This document shows, piece by piece, positions 63,885-64,000 of a stretch of 64,000 nucleotides of DNA. How positions within the stretch are numbered: the first letter of the stretch is position 1; the number at the start of each line of letters is the position of its first letter. The notes below the pieces were generated by a model, which worked only from the letters and a program-made list of their open reading frames with translations, was not told where the DNA came from and ran no database searches. This DNA is from Streptomyces antarcticus (GTDB lineage Bacteria; Actinomycetota; Actinomycetes; Streptomycetales; Streptomycetaceae), in the NCBI RefSeq assembly GCF_026627255.1, contig NZ_JAPNLM010000025.1:62001-126000 (forward strand). Direction: 5' to 3'. A program made the position numbers and the translations under genes.

Positions 63885-64000
63885 CGGTCCTCGCCTCCGT
63901 CCGTCAGGTCGATGATCTCGATGAGGTGGTCGGGGCCGCGGAAAACGCCTCCAGCTGTCCGGATCTCTGCCGTGCCGCCGTCGGCGAGCGAGCTGAGCCG
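63881..64000 (-). CDS. jetA: Wadjet JetA (TIGR02677), C-terminal end only
   Basis: The last 39 codons (LSSLADGGTAEIRTAGGVFRGPDHLIEIIDL ...) and the TGA at 63881-63883 are in the window; the rest lies to the right. The stop overlaps the jetB ATG by four bases. Identification as the TIGR02677/DUF2397 kleisin-like subunit rests on its place in the conserved order, since too little sequence is visible for motif recognition. Confidence 0.75.
   Translation of the reverse strand, partial: RLSSLADGGTAEIRTAGGVFRGPDHLIEIIDLTDGGEDR

Overview
The window looks like chromosome from a Streptomyces-type actinomycete. GC is very high, third codon positions are almost all G/C, GTG starts are common, and the families are typical of the genus: PaaX-type and MetR-like regulators, DUF6099, a SepF-like protein, Pnkp/Hen1, mutA/mutB/meaB and an IdeR/DmdR-type iron box. 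No rRNA, tRNA or CRISPR array was seen.

Layout. 1-5,020 is a poorly conserved left flank: a DUF2637-like membrane protein leaving the window, about 1.5 kb with only short repeats and a Zur/Fur-like palindrome, a divergent cold-shock protein, a chimera of truncated VOC and TetR genes, a RidA protein and an IS5-type remnant. 5,030-15,463 is a catabolic island: LysR/SDR/tautomerase, then acyl-CoA dehydrogenase, RidA, an anthranilate/benzoate-type CoA ligase, a PaaX regulator, a two-domain 2-aminobenzoyl-CoA monooxygenase/reductase-like flavoprotein and an enoyl-CoA hydratase. Together these suggest aerobic CoA-dependent degradation of anthranilate or a relative. 15,748-31,378 is mostly ordinary: anti-sigma-type ATPase, arginine deiminase pathway (arcA, arcB), the Pnkp-Hen1 RNA repair pair, mmuM with an IS630 remnant, a MazG-like hydrolase overlapping an SMC-like ATPase, a SepF-like protein, an iron-regulated DUF2470 protein and a zinc-free MDR. 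31,441-36,477 is mutA-mutB-meaB, followed by asparaginase and a divergent Lrp/AsnC regulator.

38,549-57,135 is a scarred region. The kdp potassium-transport operon (kdpF-A-B-C-E) is intact except that kdpD is cut off and joined to the inverted first codons of another response regulator. A second kdpF lies upstream, beyond a GCCGT-rich repeat. An APC permease is cut and joined to the 3' end of a jetD gene. An EamA/DsbA/LysR cassette is present twice in inverted orientation, the second copy decayed. Fragments of metF, IS3, an ABC exporter, a Fic/Doc toxin and a helicase follow.

The right end (57,260-64,000) is a Wadjet-type plasmid defence operon, jetA(partial)-jetB-jetC-jetD, with every junction overlapping by four bases. 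It is the source family of the jetD fragment 19 kb away. The strongest leads are this operon with its duplicated tail, the RidA-equipped aminobenzoyl-CoA cluster, the ATPase-MazG pair, and the unusual density of precise gene truncations, which should be separated from assembly error.
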